Assembly: GCA_024734495.1 (NCBI GenBank)
Contig: JALMQS010000056.1
Location: 54,787-118,786, forward strand
Source of the DNA: Forficula auricularia
Taxonomy: Eukaryota; Arthropoda; Insecta; Dermaptera; Forficulidae
Direction of reading: 5' to 3'
DNA: 64,000 nt
Below, one piece after another: positions 23,705-35,709 of this stretch (positions within the stretch are counted from its first letter, which is position 1; the number at the start of each line of letters is the position of its first letter). The notes beneath the pieces are model-generated. The model worked only from the letters and a program-made list of their open reading frames with translations. It had not been told where the DNA came from and made no database searches. The position numbers and the translations under genes are program-made.

Positions 23705-23863
23705 CCGAGGGGTGAACCGCGATTGGAATTAGGTGTATACCGTCTTTGGAATTACTTTGGAATTCATTAGATAATCTATTGTCATCTATTGTCTTCTACT
23801 TGAAAATGAAAGTGGAAATGGAAGTAGGTGTACACGATTTTAGGTCGCGGTTCACCCCTCGGT
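23705..23863. mobile_element. Small foldback MITE
   Basis: ACCGAGGGGTGAACCGCGA at 23705 and its exact complement ending at 23863, with TAAAAA flanks on both sides. Inside, AGGTGTATACCG pairs with AGGTGTACACGA only partly. Non-coding. Confidence 0.7.
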
Positions 23864-24107
23864 AAAAACTATTGAAATTTCTGCCTTCGTACCAAAATTC
23901 GGTGAAAAGTAGTTGAAAATTTTTATTGCATTCTTTTATTCATCTTCGAAACAAATTGCATTTTTTACTTTATCATACAAGGTATGGTTAAGTATTGAAG
24001 TTTAATTAAATATTACAACAAAAATTTAATTTTCGATCTTTAATTATATTTTAATTTTATTTATTTTCTTAGAAAGACGGACTGTGGTAAGAAAAATAAC
24101 TAGGTTA

Positions 24108-24296
24108 TGATGAAAGGCAGTCCATAAATTATTTAAATTTTATTCAAATTCCGACGTTTCGGAGACCTTTTTTCTCCTTCCTCAGGGTATCACCCATCAA
24201 AAACTATTCAATATCCTGAAGAAGGGGAGAAAAGGTCTTCGAAACGTCTGAATTTGAATGAAATTTAAATAATTTATGGACTGCTTTCATTAAATT
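24108..24296. mobile_element. Foldback element with two hammerhead-like hairpins
   Basis: Arms with GGCAGTCCATAAATTATTTA and its near complement. Each arm carries the same motif read outward. Minus strand: CTGAGGA (24185-24179), A, GGAGA/TCTCC, GAAAC (24160-24156). Plus strand: CTGAAGA (24216-24222), A, GGGGA/TCTTC, GAAAC (24241-24245). The stem is kept by paired changes and G-U pairs. The extra A before the stem departs from the classical hammerhead core. Confidence 0.65.
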
Positions 24297-24440
24297 TATT
24301 TTAATTTTATTTAATGAAAAATTTTATTATATAGATATAAATCAATTAGACATTTCAGGCATATGTTAGGCCATTTTCACTATTATAAAACTTTTTCCCT
24401 TTCTAAAAACTAAGTTTCTTTAATTTATTTATATATTTTT

Positions 24441-25235
24441 ACTTTACCATACAGGGTATGGTCAAGTATTGTAATCGTGCATGAAAAAAGTGTTTTTTTC
24501 CTTCTTTTTTTCAAAATATCTAAAAAAAGGCTGAAATTATTTTGATTAAAAAAAATTGAGCAAAACCATGGCATTTCGCTCTACAAAAAAGCTCTAATAA
24601 GTGAACATTGAAAAAATTATATTTTTCGAGATAATAATTGTTTTGTCAAAATGTCTGTTAGTTAATCTGGTTGTCCGTTAGTCTGTGCGTTACCAAATTT
24701 TTGTGGACGAGCTAGCTCAAAAACTAGTGTGAATATCGAAAGAAAATTTCACACGTAGTTTTGGTCCATTGAGATTAAGAGCTGATTAGATTTTGGTGCA
24801 TATCGACCCAAAATTAAGGGGGGTGGAAGGGGAGTTAAAAATTAAAAATCTAGGCCATTTGAGCAAACTCAACCAAATTTTGTATACATAATCAGTGGAC
24901 CCCCAGAAGTCTAAAAATGCAAAAACTAACCGCCCAAAATGGGGGTGGGGGGGGGGGTGGCAAAAAATGAAAATCTTGCCCATTTACCAAACTCAACCAA
25001 ATTTTGTATACATAATCAGTGGGGCCCCAAAAGTCTAAAAATGCAAAAACTAACCACCCAAAATGGGGGGAGAGGGGGTGTAGGGTCAAAAAATGAAAAT
25101 CTTGGCCATTTACTAAACTCAGCCAAATTTTGTATACATAATCAGTGGGACCCCAGAAGTCTAAAAATGCAATAACTAACCCCCCTCCCTAGATGATTAT
25201 AAATAATTTTAGGAGCCAGGTTGTATGGTAAAGTT
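24441..25235 (+). mobile_element. 0.8 kb TIR element (ACTTTACCATA ends), copy 2
   Basis: Begins ACTTTACCATACAGGGTATG and ends TTGTATGGTAAAGTT. It has the same body as 7128-7886, including the three tandem CAACCAAATTTTGTATACATA units, here with longer G runs (about 24942-24959 and 25063-25080). Non-autonomous. Confidence 0.8.
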
Positions 25236-26050
25236 AAGTGGATGGCCACATCAGAATGCATCAGCTTATTTAAAATTAAATTTCAATATTACTTTATATT
25301 ATTTTTAAATTTTAATATTGCTATTACAGTGAAACCTATGATGTGCACAATTATGGCTAGAATATTTTAAGTAAGACCCTATAAAATATTGCAGCTTTAT
25401 CTAAGAATTGGGCTCTAAAATTTGAGAATTTTGATTGATTAATTATTTCCCCTCATATTTGGAAATCTGATTAAATCTTGATGAAAAACTTATTTTTAAA
25501 TTTAATCAATTCTTAAGTCTTCACTTAAATAAATTAAAAAAAGTTCACTTACTTAAAACATAGATATTCCTAAAGAAATACTAGAAATGTAATAATACGT
25601 GATACGGATCTATCTCAGTCAAGAGAGAAAATGACATGAATTAAAAGAAATATCATAAAAAATGGCATTCGTTCCCGCCGTAAGAATCTAATTTAACAAA
25701 ATCGAATGAATTAATGCAAGAGAGATGGACAGACATACGCAAAGTGTGCAATTAGAAGAAGTAAACCAAGTTAAAGATTAGTATCTAAAAGATGGTACGA
25801 ATAAAGCCCTGAAGAGGGGATTAGAGAGTTTTATTTCAAATGAAGAATATGTATATACAAGAATTGCTTATTGAATACTATAATCACTATTTAGAATAGA
25901 TTCTATTCAACAATAGGACCTTCGTCATTATGACATAATGAAGAAGATCCTATTGTTGTATAGAGATGGTTTCTCGAAAAGGACACTAACGATTTCGATG
26001 AAAATCACGGGATTAGGGGTTTTTGGGCTAATAAATCGATCACGTTTTTT
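25236..26050. other. Intergenic with a small hairpin
   Basis: At 25906-25960 TTCAACAATAGGA...CTTC and its complement form a short inverted repeat around CATTATGACATAATG. Otherwise AT-rich with no gene. Confidence 0.45.
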
Positions 26051-26051
26051 A

Positions 26052-27000
26052 ACCGACATCAAAAAAGGAGGAGATTCTCAATTCGACTAATTTTTTTTTT
26101 CTATCTATGTTACCTGATATCTTCGCCAATTGTGAACCGATTTTGATGATTTTTTTTGCATTGGATTCAGTATAGTTTTCGATTGGTCCCGTTTTTTTTT
26201 TTATTGGTATTGGACCTTTTTTTGTTATGTTTGTTCAGGCATAACTTCTTTGTTTATGAACCGATTTTAATGATTCTTTCTGCGTTTGGATCAGTATAGC
26301 TCCAAGATAGTCAAGATACCTAACTATTTATTTATTTTATGTATGTTCAGCGAGAACTTTTTTCCACGTGGACTGATTTCAATGATTCTTTTTTTATTGG
26401 AAAGGCGGTACATTAGGGGTGGTCTCATATTAATTTGGTCAAGTTCTCTTGATATGATCAATGACGAAATAACGTAAATCTCCAATTCTTATGAGCAAAT
26501 AATCGAAATTATAAAATATAAAATCTTTTATAAAAAAAAATCTTAAAACGTTTATTTAAAATCCGCAAACGTTTCGAGAGAATTTCTATATTTATGAATT
26601 GAATTTTATTATCATCGACTTCAAAAAATTAACTGCAACAAATAAAATAATAAGAACTCAAAAATAAAATAAAATACACTAAAAGGTATAAAATAATTAT
26701 CTAATTTAGTTACAACTAAACGACGAAATATTAAGATGAAATCACTTTTTGAAGTCGGTGCCAAATATATACATTTAATGAATTGAACTAGACAACTAGA
26801 CGGATCTTGCTTAGTACGTTTGGCGGGTACGCTCGGCTAATATAGTTTGTTTAGCACCGACTTCAAAAAGTGATTTCATGTATACAATTTCGTCGTTTAG
26901 TTGTAACTAAATTAGATAATTATTTTATATCTTTTAGTGTATTTTATTTTATTTTTGAGTTCTTATTATTTTATTTGTTCCATTAAATTTTTTTTTCAAA
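26052..27000 (-). mobile_element. Composite ACCGAC element, copy 3 (reverse)
   Basis: Opposite orientation to 20475 and 32962: it starts AACCGACATCAAAAAAGGAG, runs through TTTGGTCAAGTTC (26437) and the GCAAACGTTTCGAGAG segment also seen at 9925-10110, then the double foldback (26615-27000). The right outer arm is degraded. It shows what the 9.9-11.6 kb copy would look like without its tandem array. Confidence 0.7.
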
Positions 27001-27732
27001 ATGGACTAAAAAGTACCTCACTGCCAAAAATAGACGCCTAACGAGCTTTGAATCGATTTTTTCTATAATATTTTATATGAATTATATAATAAATAAATAC
27101 ATAAATAGTTTATTGTTTTCTCCAACATTTCTCTCCGCTCATCCACCCCATGGCTTTGGAATTCCGAATTTATTTGCAGCATAGTGCATTCATAGATGAT
27201 GAAGTCAGTCATTTAAAAACCATTACCTTTTTTCTCTATTATTTGTGTTTAATGAAATTCCATATCAGGCCAAATTAAATGAACATATTTTATGAATTAC
27301 TGAACAATAAGCCAGGCTTTCAATTTATCATTAATGACAATTAATATGCACATTGGGAACAGTAATGATTGAAAAAAAACAAAAAACATTAACTTCCCCT
27401 CTTGCTACAATTGAAAATTCAAAATTGTTATTAGCAACGTGTTAATTGTACTATAAAATCCAGGTGCAATTAAAAGTTTGAAATGGCTTTTAAATTATGT
27501 TATTTTGGAAAATTATAAACTAAATTCATGTAGAGACTAGGTAAATGATACCAGTATATATACATGAGAAACAAGAGGCTATCCTCTGCTTTATCAAATA
27601 AACATACCCACATAGGTATTTATATGTTGCAGTAAAAACCCGTTTTTAGTCTTACAGTTAAAAAGCGTTTCACCGAATGCCATTGTGGCAACTAGAATTT
27701 AGGTACTCATGTTGGTTGAGTTTGGTCCAAAG
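27001..27732. other. Intergenic, nothing recognised
   Basis: AT-rich DNA with no ORF of note. Confidence 0.5.
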
Positions 27733-27809
27733 GTCTAGAACAGAGGTGGGGAACCTTTTTACCCTGAGAGGCCACAGAACAGAGGTGGGGAACCTTTTTA
27801 CCCTTAGAG

Positions 27810-27975
27810 GCCGGTTGCATGACGCAAAGTAAATGCTAGCCAAGGTAGATGGTAAATGGAGGGGCTGGGATGGGCAATCAGATGACAGGAACTTTCAGTG
27901 CCAGTCATCTGATTGGCCATTCCAGCCACCATCCTGCCTTGGTTAGCATTTACTTTGCGTCCTAGCATTACCGGC
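27810..27975. mobile_element. Foldback MITE nested in hAT element
   Basis: GCCGGTTGCATGACGCAAAG at the left, with the complementary CTTTGCGTCCTAGCATTACCGGC shape at the right. The core GGGATGGGCAATCAGATG and CATCTGATTGGCCATTCC is shared with the MITE at 5823-6027 although the ends differ. Confidence 0.7.
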
Positions 27976-28299
27976 TTGCTAGAAACCACATTTTAAAATA
28001 GCAGTAACAAAGGAGGCCACATAAGTTTCAATACCGATAAATGTAACTTTTGTAAAGTTATTGCTGTTCAAATTCAATTTTTTTTTTTTTTTAATTCAGT
28101 TGTTCTTTATTTCAAATTCATTTCGAGGCCACATGTGGCCTTTTTGAATTTTTTTATGTGGCCTCGACGATTATTCTAGTTTTTTATCTTCTTGATATTT
28201 AAATACATACAAATAAAAATATTTCATAAAATTAAAATCAAATAACATGTATAAACACTTTGTCATCTCTTTATTGTAAATATTTTCGCTATATAAATC

Positions 28300-28580
28300 C
28301 CTTTTTGACGCTAAAAAGGATCTAATAGAAATCTGGAAAAATCCTGTTGAATACCCATGCCTACGTGATAATGATAATATAATGCACGCCGTTTACTTTC
28401 CTGTTTTGGAAGTACATACAATTGCGAGTCAACATTTTCTTTAATGGCAAAAATTAAAACTAATTTAAGAACCCAAATTACAGATACTCATTTAGAAGAT
28501 CAATTAAGACTTCGCGTTACGCAGCTTCATCCAAATATTGAACTACTTTCAAGCAAGAAACAAATGCAAATATCTCACTA
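28300..28580 (+). pseudogene. hAT transposase C-terminal relic
   Basis: The last 45 codons (28443-28580) read KTNLRTQITDTHLEDQLRL and end KQMQISH before a stop, the typical end of hAT transposases of the GTF2IRD2/ZBED-like group. Preceding sequence in another frame (about 28303-28440) reads FDAKKDLIEIWKNPVEYPCL-like and belongs to the same domain with a frameshift. Most of the transposase, including the catalytic region, is missing. Confidence 0.65.
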
Positions 28581-28920
28581 ATAATTGAATTACATATTAA
28601 ATAATGAATAAATAATTTAAAGTTTATTATTTTTTGTTATTTATATACTTTGTTTATTTATTTACTTTTCATTGAATTAAATTTTTGTTTTGTTTTATTA
28701 ATTTAATTTTATTAATTTTGTGTTTATTGAGAATATGTATAAAAATTTTGAATTGAAATAAAACAAAAAAATCAATTTGAAATAAAAAAATTGAATTTGA
28801 ACAGCAATAACTTTACAAAAGTTACATTTATCGGTATTGAAACTTATGTGGCCTCCTTTGTTACTGCTATTTTAAATTTGGCCTCTCAGGGTAAAAAGGT
28901 TCCCCACCTCTGGTCTAGAA

Positions 28921-29903
28921 TCTTCATTTTTGACCTTCCGCCTCATTTTTTAAACGAATATGTCAAAAATTACATCCTCATTAGAAATTTGTATCTAGCT
29001 ATTTATTAATACTGATCATCGCATATATTTATGAATGTATAACATTTCAAGAGACTGGGTAGAAATTAGCCAAAATTCGATCGCAAGATTCTACCCAAAT
29101 AGTCATAGTTAAATAGAAAAGTATGTAAAAAAAACGGAAAGAAATTAATTTAATGCATATTATGCGATCGATCATTAAACTCCAACGTAGATAATACTAA
29201 CCTCTTTTATAAGTCAATTATTAAAAGTAGCAATAAAATTAATACGAGCGGGGATACTGAAAGTTTCAAATTCCTTTAAATTCGTTTCGTGAGATGACTC
29301 GTTTAAAAGAGCCCAATCACAAAATGAATACTGATTTTATTATTAACAATAATGGATAAAGTTTCGATATACATTAGAGATTGATACCCTTGGCATTTAT
29401 TAATATTTAAGTTATTTAATCCAGCAAGTACTGTTATTAAATTTAATACAAAACATCAAATGAAGGCGGTATGTTTGATTAAAATTAATATTAATATCAA
29501 CATATTTACAGAGAATTTATCAATCAGAGTAGAAAGAGAGAAGGGGCTGGATGGGTAACAAAGGGGTGTCTCTCATTTCCTCTGAACTAAACACTAGAAT
29601 ATCGAAAACATTCAGCCAAGAGATCAAATTAATATTTATTAAAGCAAATTTTCTACTTTCATCAATTAATATGTAATCTATCTATCTATCTATATTAATA
29701 AAATAGAATGTTCCGTCCGGAAGTACGTCAAGCTTGAATCATTTGCCAATACATGGCAGTGCTAAATAAATACCCTTGGATTATGGGGAATTTTCTAACT
29801 GATACAAGATATTTAAAGTTAATTTAAATCAATTTTGTTTTTGTTAATTAAATATAATAATTTTAAATTAAATACAATCACTATAGCGGGGTATAGTATA
29901 TAC
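28921..29903. other. Intergenic, nothing recognised
   Basis: AT-rich DNA with a (TCTA)n tract at about 29680-29696. No gene. Confidence 0.5.
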
Positions 29904-30688
29904 CAGGGGTGGCTACTATCGTTGACTTTGGGAGCCGAAAATTTATAAAACTGTTTCAAACCGAGCCACATTGTTTGGAGACTAATTAATGGTTTATTAA
30001 AAAAAGACACTTTTTTTATTTTATAAAATATAAATGAAGTAACATATAGTTTTTGCTTTACTTACTTATAACATTACAATTTACAAATTAATTTAATTTT
30101 TGTATTATTGTTTTTGTAATTTAATTATTATACCGGGTGGGGCATAAAAATGTATTTTAAACATTATCAGAGAAAGGGGGGGAGATGTCAAAAAAATTCT
30201 AGCCCTTTTGACCAAACTCAACCAAATTTTGTATACATATCCTGTGGGCCCCAAAAAGGCTAGAAATGCAAAAAGTAACCAAATTTTGTATACATAGTTT
30301 GGTCGAAAAGGCTAGAATTTTTATTTTTGACCCTCCCTCTATTTTGGGTGGTTATTTTTTGCATATCTAGCCTTCTGAGAGTCCAGTATACAAAATTTGG
30401 TTGAGTTTGGTCGAAAGGGCTAGAATTTTCATTTTTGACCCCCCCCGCCCCCTTTTGTCTGATATAATGTTTAAAATACATTAAAAAAATTAATTTATGT
30501 TCTTTACAAAAATATATTCAGTTTCTTTTTAGTTATTTTTTTCATTTTTTTATACCCCTTTAAAATGTGATAGATCTTTATGCCCCCTGTAATTTTTAAT
30601 ATCAGTATTATTCAAGAGGGTTCAAGAGCCGCACGTGATTGACTGAAGAGCCGCTTGAGGCTCGCGAGCCACGTTGTGGCCACCTCTG
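29904..30688. mobile_element. hAT MITE with perfect 8-bp target duplication
   Basis: Left end CAGGGGTGGCTACTATCG and right end complement CAGAGGTGGCCACAACGTGG, with GAGCC/GGCTC blocks inside, flanked by GTATATAC at 29896-29903 and 30689-30696. It contains a second palindromic element at 30149-30481. No transposase. Confidence 0.88.
30149..30481. mobile_element. Nested foldback element sharing units with the 0.8 kb TIR family
   Basis: AATGTATTTTAAACATTATC and its near complement GATATAATGTTTAAAATACATT bound a palindrome. The interior carries CAACCAAATTTTGTATACATA and a C- or G-rich run, units otherwise seen in the elements at 7128, 24441 and 44635. Confidence 0.65.
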
Positions 30689-30696
30689 GTATATAC

Positions 30697-31920
30697 CATA
30701 AAAACAAGCTAATGTCCAAAATATCACCTGTAACAAAACAACCTAAATTTTAAAATTGTTTATTAATTTTTAAATCAAATTCATTAATACATTTATAATA
30801 TACTATTTATAATAGCATTTTATTATTATTATTTGATTTGTAAAATGTTCAATTTGATTTGTAAAATGTTCAATTGATTTGTAAAATGTTCAATTTCAAG
30901 TGAAAACCTCTAACAAGAGGAGGGTTTTTTTATTTTTATTTATTGGCATCGGGTAAAAACCCATTTTGCCAAAAGAGATGTTAAAAAACATTTTTTTTAG
31001 GTAAACATATTTTATTTTATATATTGCATTATTTACTTAGTTTGTGGTTGGATTTTAAATTAAGGATTTAAGGTGGTTCAGTGGGCGATGCTCCTCGGTC
31101 AGCAAGAGGCCCGGCGCTTCCAGCTGCGAGGCCTCTATAATAACCCCCCCCCTAGCTTTCTAGTATTTTTGTTAGAAAATTTCAGATTTTAAATGATTTA
31201 TTTTGTATTTATTTAACGCCAAAGCACGGTAAATAAGAAAGATCACGTCTTCGTCGGACAAGCTCATTATTATAATAGATAATGTTCAATGTAACAAAGA
31301 GTGAGTCCACCTGTTTACAATGATAAAAAATAAACTAATAGAAATATGGACTTTTTTTAGTGATATTATAATAGTATCACGAAAACAAAAATACCAAAAC
31401 AGAGGTAAATTTGCTGATCTTTTATCTAGTGATTTTTTAAATTTTGTATCCGTATAATAGTTGATATATTGTGAAAAGGTGTAGTTTATTAATACATTTA
31501 CATATGTGTACCAAATTTCACCTCAAAAGTCATCACCGTTCGATAGCTACATTTAACAATTCGAGTTCAGAATTCCAAAATCTAATAAGATTTTTATATA
31601 GAAAAAAAACTACATACATTTTGGCATAAGAAGAAACTTTCTACGATCTTTTCGTTTTTGACTGAATACCAGAACTCTGACACACACACAGACCGTCAGA
31701 AAAAAACATACTTGAAAATGATTATTTTGCAGATTCAATTTCGAATGTCTGCTTGCTGAGCACATCGAATAAAATTCTTGAGAATTCTAAGGGTCAAAAT
31801 TTTTCCGGTAGTATTCAAGAGACGGAATTTTTGGGCTGATTCACTTTTCAAAATGAATTAATATCCAATTACTATTCGAAAATTTGAAATTTAATAAATT
31901 TCCAAAGAAATCACTAAATA
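30697..31920. other. Intergenic with repeat fragments
   Basis: Three tandem copies of TTTGTAAAATGTTCAAT at about 30837-30893. A GC-rich patch (31070-31135, TGGTTCAGTGGGCGATGC onward) has an A-box-like start and may be a decayed SINE head. The ACACACAGACNG repeat, copy 2, lies at about 31660-31800. Confidence 0.4.
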
Positions 31921-31939
31921 TTGTCATCCACTAAATCTG

Positions 31940-32210
31940 AACTGTCATGGATAATTTTTATTACATGTCAGAAGAGTCACCCTCTCGTGAATTGAACACG
32001 AGTCCCAAAAAAGCAATGCGGATATGTGTTTAAAATTAGAATGCGAAATTTAACAAATGAAATTTAAAAATTTTTGAGGCAAAATTTACATACTTATGTC
32101 AGAAGGGTAGAAAAATGGATTGCGTTATTTGGGTTCGATTCCCGAGGGGTGAATACAACCTAATATACATATAGTAGAAATCATGGAAATAGATGACATG
32201 TCTTGTGTTT
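31940..32210. repeat. tRNA-like palindromic repeat, inverted pair
   Basis: Two units face each other: ATGTCAGAAGAGTCACCCTC (reverse type, 31965) and TATGTCAGAAGGGT (32096), the second with GGTTCGATTCCCGAGGGG, a B-box-like T-arm. Same family as 8873-8968 and 41.69-43.15 kb. Confidence 0.5.
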
Positions 32211-32961
32211 TATTTGAAAATTTAAAGTTTGCTACTGTCGGCAATTTGAACTTTTATATTAAAATAAATGATTAATAAATGTTAATTTTGGAGAATTTAT
32301 ATATAGGTATATATTTGAAAAATTATATAAAGCCATGGCTCTTGTCTCTGCGTACATAATCGGGCATTGAAATATGAATTCTTTGAAATAATTCTCCTCA
32401 TGAATGGATTTTCTTGTTCATTCCATTATCAAATATTTAAGTTTTATCTAATGAATGAGGTCAATTCAAATTTTTTTTGACTGATACAGATTTGCAAAAA
32501 ACGAACATCTCCAAAATGCCAATATTATTTATTATTATTAGTTTGTTTTTTCCGCTCTGGGCAAATTTATCCGAAATTTATTAAGTTTATTGACACGCTT
32601 ATCGCATTCTCATGTTAAATATAAACGGTTTCATTTTTACAATAATATCCATTCATGGTAGAATATTTTTCCTGGTTTGTCTTTTTGTTATTTTTTCCGC
32701 ATGCCATAGATAAAGTCAAAAAAAGGTGTGTGGAATTTAATCGCTTTATTTTATTTTTATTCATATTCCTACATATATCTACACGTGAATATTTTATTAA
32801 TATATTTATAATGACTTCAAAGATTGTCATTCAGGTTGTGTTATAAAAGCAACGCTAGAGTTTTAGCGTTTGAGGAAGAAATAGTAGGGGGATTTCCCTA
32901 AATGGAGAAATGAATGAGTGTTAAGAACGATGCTTAATAAAATTTTTAAGTAAAAAATAAA
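32211..32961. other. Intergenic, nothing recognised
   Basis: AT-rich. Overlapping ORFs at 32615-32846 on both strands have no domain features. Confidence 0.4.
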
Positions 32962-33623
32962 ACCGACTTCAAAAATTAAGTGCAACAAATATAAAAATAC
33001 ACTAAAAGGTATAAAATAATTATTATCTTATTTAGTTACAACTAAACGACGAAATATTAACACGAAATTACTTTTTAAAGTCGGTGCCAAACAAACTATA
33101 CCTATAAGCGAGCGTACCCGCCAAACGTACTAAGTAAGATCCGTCGAGTGCGATTCATAAAAGGTATATGTTTGGCACCAACTTCAAAAAGTAATTTCGT
33201 GTTAATATTTCGTCGTTTAGTTGTAACTAAATAAGATAATAATTATTTTATACCTTTTAGTGTATTTTTATATTTGTTGCACTTAATTTTTTGAAGTCGG
33301 TTTTTATTTTTTCTTAAAAATTTTTATTTTTCTCTTTTTAGTGATGTTATTAATAGTGATTATATCATCAGAACTTGACCAAATTAATATGACACCATCC
33401 CTAAGACACCCCCTTTCGGATAAAAAAAGAACCATCGAAATCGGTTCATAAACAAAGAGGTTAGGTCTAAACAAACCTAAACAAACCTAATAAAAAAGGT
33501 CTAATACCTATGAAAAAAAATCGAAAAAAAAATGGGACCAATCGGAAGCTAGACTGGACCCAATGCAAAAAAAATTTTCAAAATCGGTTGACAATTGGCG
33601 GAGATATGAGGTAACATAGGCAC

Positions 33624-33654
<31 letters not shown>

Positions 33655-33692
33655 CAATCGAATAGAGAACCTCCTCCTTTTTTGAAGTCGGT
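32962..33692 (+). mobile_element. Composite ACCGAC element, copy 4
   Basis: Double foldback (32962-33301) followed by the tail with AACTTGACCAAATTAATATG, a 28-A run (about 33625-33652) and the end TTTTTTGAAGTCGGTTAA. Very similar to 20475-21170, which suggests both derive from recently active copies. Non-coding; the 86-codon minus ORF over it is low complexity. Confidence 0.8.
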
Positions 33693-35164
33693 TAAAAATA
33701 TCTCGCAAAGCAGTTGGGTAAATAGAAAAGGATGAAAGGCTTCCTTCACAGGACAGATCTATTTTCACTTCTCTTTATTTGCTCTTCAGGAGGGCGTTTT
33801 TGTCAAAAGATAAGAAGTTCAGAAAAGAAAATTGTATATTCCCACTTGGCGTCTTCATCTTAAGACATTCGTTCATGTTTTATCTACAATATTATTCGAC
33901 AATTTTTTACTATACTGACACGCCTTATACCCAAGTTTTCTTGTAAAAGTGTAGCGAGGGCCGCAAAGTCATAGATACAAGTTGTACATGACACACGGTC
34001 GTCCATATCATGAACGGCAAAACACCTTGCAGTCGTATGATAAAAAACTAGACCGAGCGACAGAGCATACCTATACACTTTTAACTCTTCATAAAAAATA
34101 CTATTTAAAATGAGTTTAGTCTTTTTTTTTTAATTAATATTTTATTTTCCCTAGAAATTCTTGAATAATTTGATAAGGCTCATTCACCCCTTTACAACTA
34201 TGTGCCTTTAAATAGAGGGTTACTACTTACTTAATTAATCCTCGGCGCTACAACCCGTGGTGGGTCTTGACCTCACGGACGATTCTCCTCCATACGGGCC
34301 TATACTAAACTAAAATGCCTATACTATTTAAAATGAGTTTAGTTTTTGAAAATTAATATTTTTTTCCCCTTGAAATTTTCAAACAAGTTGATAATGCTCC
34401 CCCCTTTGTATCAATGTCGAATTTTACAGTAGGTTAAAAAACTAATTTTTTTTCGAGATATTCAAACGAAAATATAAATTTCAAACTCTCTATAAAATAT
34501 ACTATTTAAAATGAGTTTAGTTTTTCGAAAATTAATGTGGGTAACAACTGCAATTAGCCACCCGAATACCGGCGGGAAAACCGGAGTATGGGTTATGGAG
34601 GAAAGGCCACCCAGCTGAACATCTGATTTTCTCCAAGGTTTACAACCCTAAAAATACAATTAGTTTTCAACTGTAAAGCATGGAGGAAAATTCAACAGAG
34701 AATACTGAGCAAGAATTAAATCCCAATGTTACAGTTTAATTAACGTGGTCCTCAGCAGGCCGAAAAAAGTAAATAGCTAAAACTTCTAATTTGTAATTTA
34801 GGTACACTTGCATGGGCGCAAAATTTGTTTTTGCATACTGGCGTCAAAATAGTTCGCCGCGCCCCAGGGTCTAGCCATAAGTGAGGTTATGAAATGAATT
34901 ACTGTATTTGAAGATCTCGCTACATCTTCCTATAATAAAAATGCAAGGTTCTTATTATAAATTAAGTTAACTCACTCATATGTTAATAATTAAAAGAAAT
35001 TCATATATAAAAGTCATTCATATTTTTCAATTTTCGTAATATTTTTCTTTCCATTGGACATTTGAAAACAACCATATTACCCTCCCGTGAATAAACAATA
35101 TATGGATGGTCTCTTCTATATAATATCTATATAATTTTCCTGAGAAAAACTAGATCTCCCTTTT
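33693..35164. other. Intergenic with one repeat fragment
   Basis: At 34238-34312 CTCGGCGCTACAACCCGTGG followed by TGGGTCTTGACCTCACGGAC resembles a dispersed arthropod retroelement fragment. AAAATGAGTTTAGT recurs at 34107, 34329 and 34508, marking a degenerate ~200 bp repeat. The 64-codon ORF at 33884-34078 is not assignable. Confidence 0.4.
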
Positions 35165-35285
35165 GAGTCTCAGGGCGAAGACTACCCGACAAGCGATAAC
35201 CAACAAAAGAAAATATGCAGTTGAGTGGAGGTGGGTGGTTGCGTCAAACCAATCTTAGGATTTTATACTTGATAATTATGATTGC
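35165..35285 (+). pseudogene. LINE (RTE-like) 3' end relic, second copy
   Basis: GAGTGGAGGTGGGTGGTTGC, GTCAAACCAATCTTAGGATT and the ATACTTGATAATTATGATTG tail match the end of the LINE at 14090-14148 (residues VEWRRIVASNQS). Only the last ~100 bp can be recognised. Confidence 0.6.
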
Positions 35286-35709
35286 CACAAAAACGAACTT
35301 ACTGTTATGTCAATTATATTCTTTGAATATATTTCCCGTAACCAGCGAAACGATTTCTGTTCATGTTGTTATATAGTTATAAATTTGCGCTTATTTAGAA
35401 GTGATGAGTCCTGTAAATAAAAGACCATATTAAGTTGAGTATAGTATAGTACAGTGATTCTCAACCTGGGTTCCGCGGAATCCCAGGGTTCCCCGCGCCT
35501 AGAGGTCAATAAAAGAAAAAAATAGAAATACCAAAATAGTAGTTAGTAGTATCACCCCTCAAAAAATTAAGCATAAATTAAGAAGTAAAAAAAATACTAA
35601 ATTTAGTCTTACCTTATAGTCAAATAAAACCATTGATACTTAAGAATGCGGTGAATATCACTATTATTGCCTCAGTGAAACCATTTTTGTTTTTCTAAGT
35701 TCCTTAATT

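Larger units (their letters stand above)
27741..28912 (+). mobile_element. hAT element, deleted, with perfect 8-bp target duplication
   Basis: TIRs CAGAGGTGGGGAACCTTTTT and its complement, both continuing into GGCCTCTCAGGG/CCCTGAGAGGCC, are flanked by GTCTAGAA at 27733-27740 and 28913-28920. The left TIR is present twice in tandem (27741 and 27780). A MITE (27810-27975) is nested close to the left end. An inner pair of arms (AACAAAGGAGGCCACATAAG near 28008 and its complement near 28843-28862) extends the symmetry. The only coding remnant is a transposase tail at 28300-28580. Confidence 0.92.

Noticed and set aside
24786..25175. ORFs with LDFWGSTDYVYKIWLSL on one strand
   Set aside because: These come from the tandem units of the 0.8 kb TIR family and appear at 7430-7639 as well.
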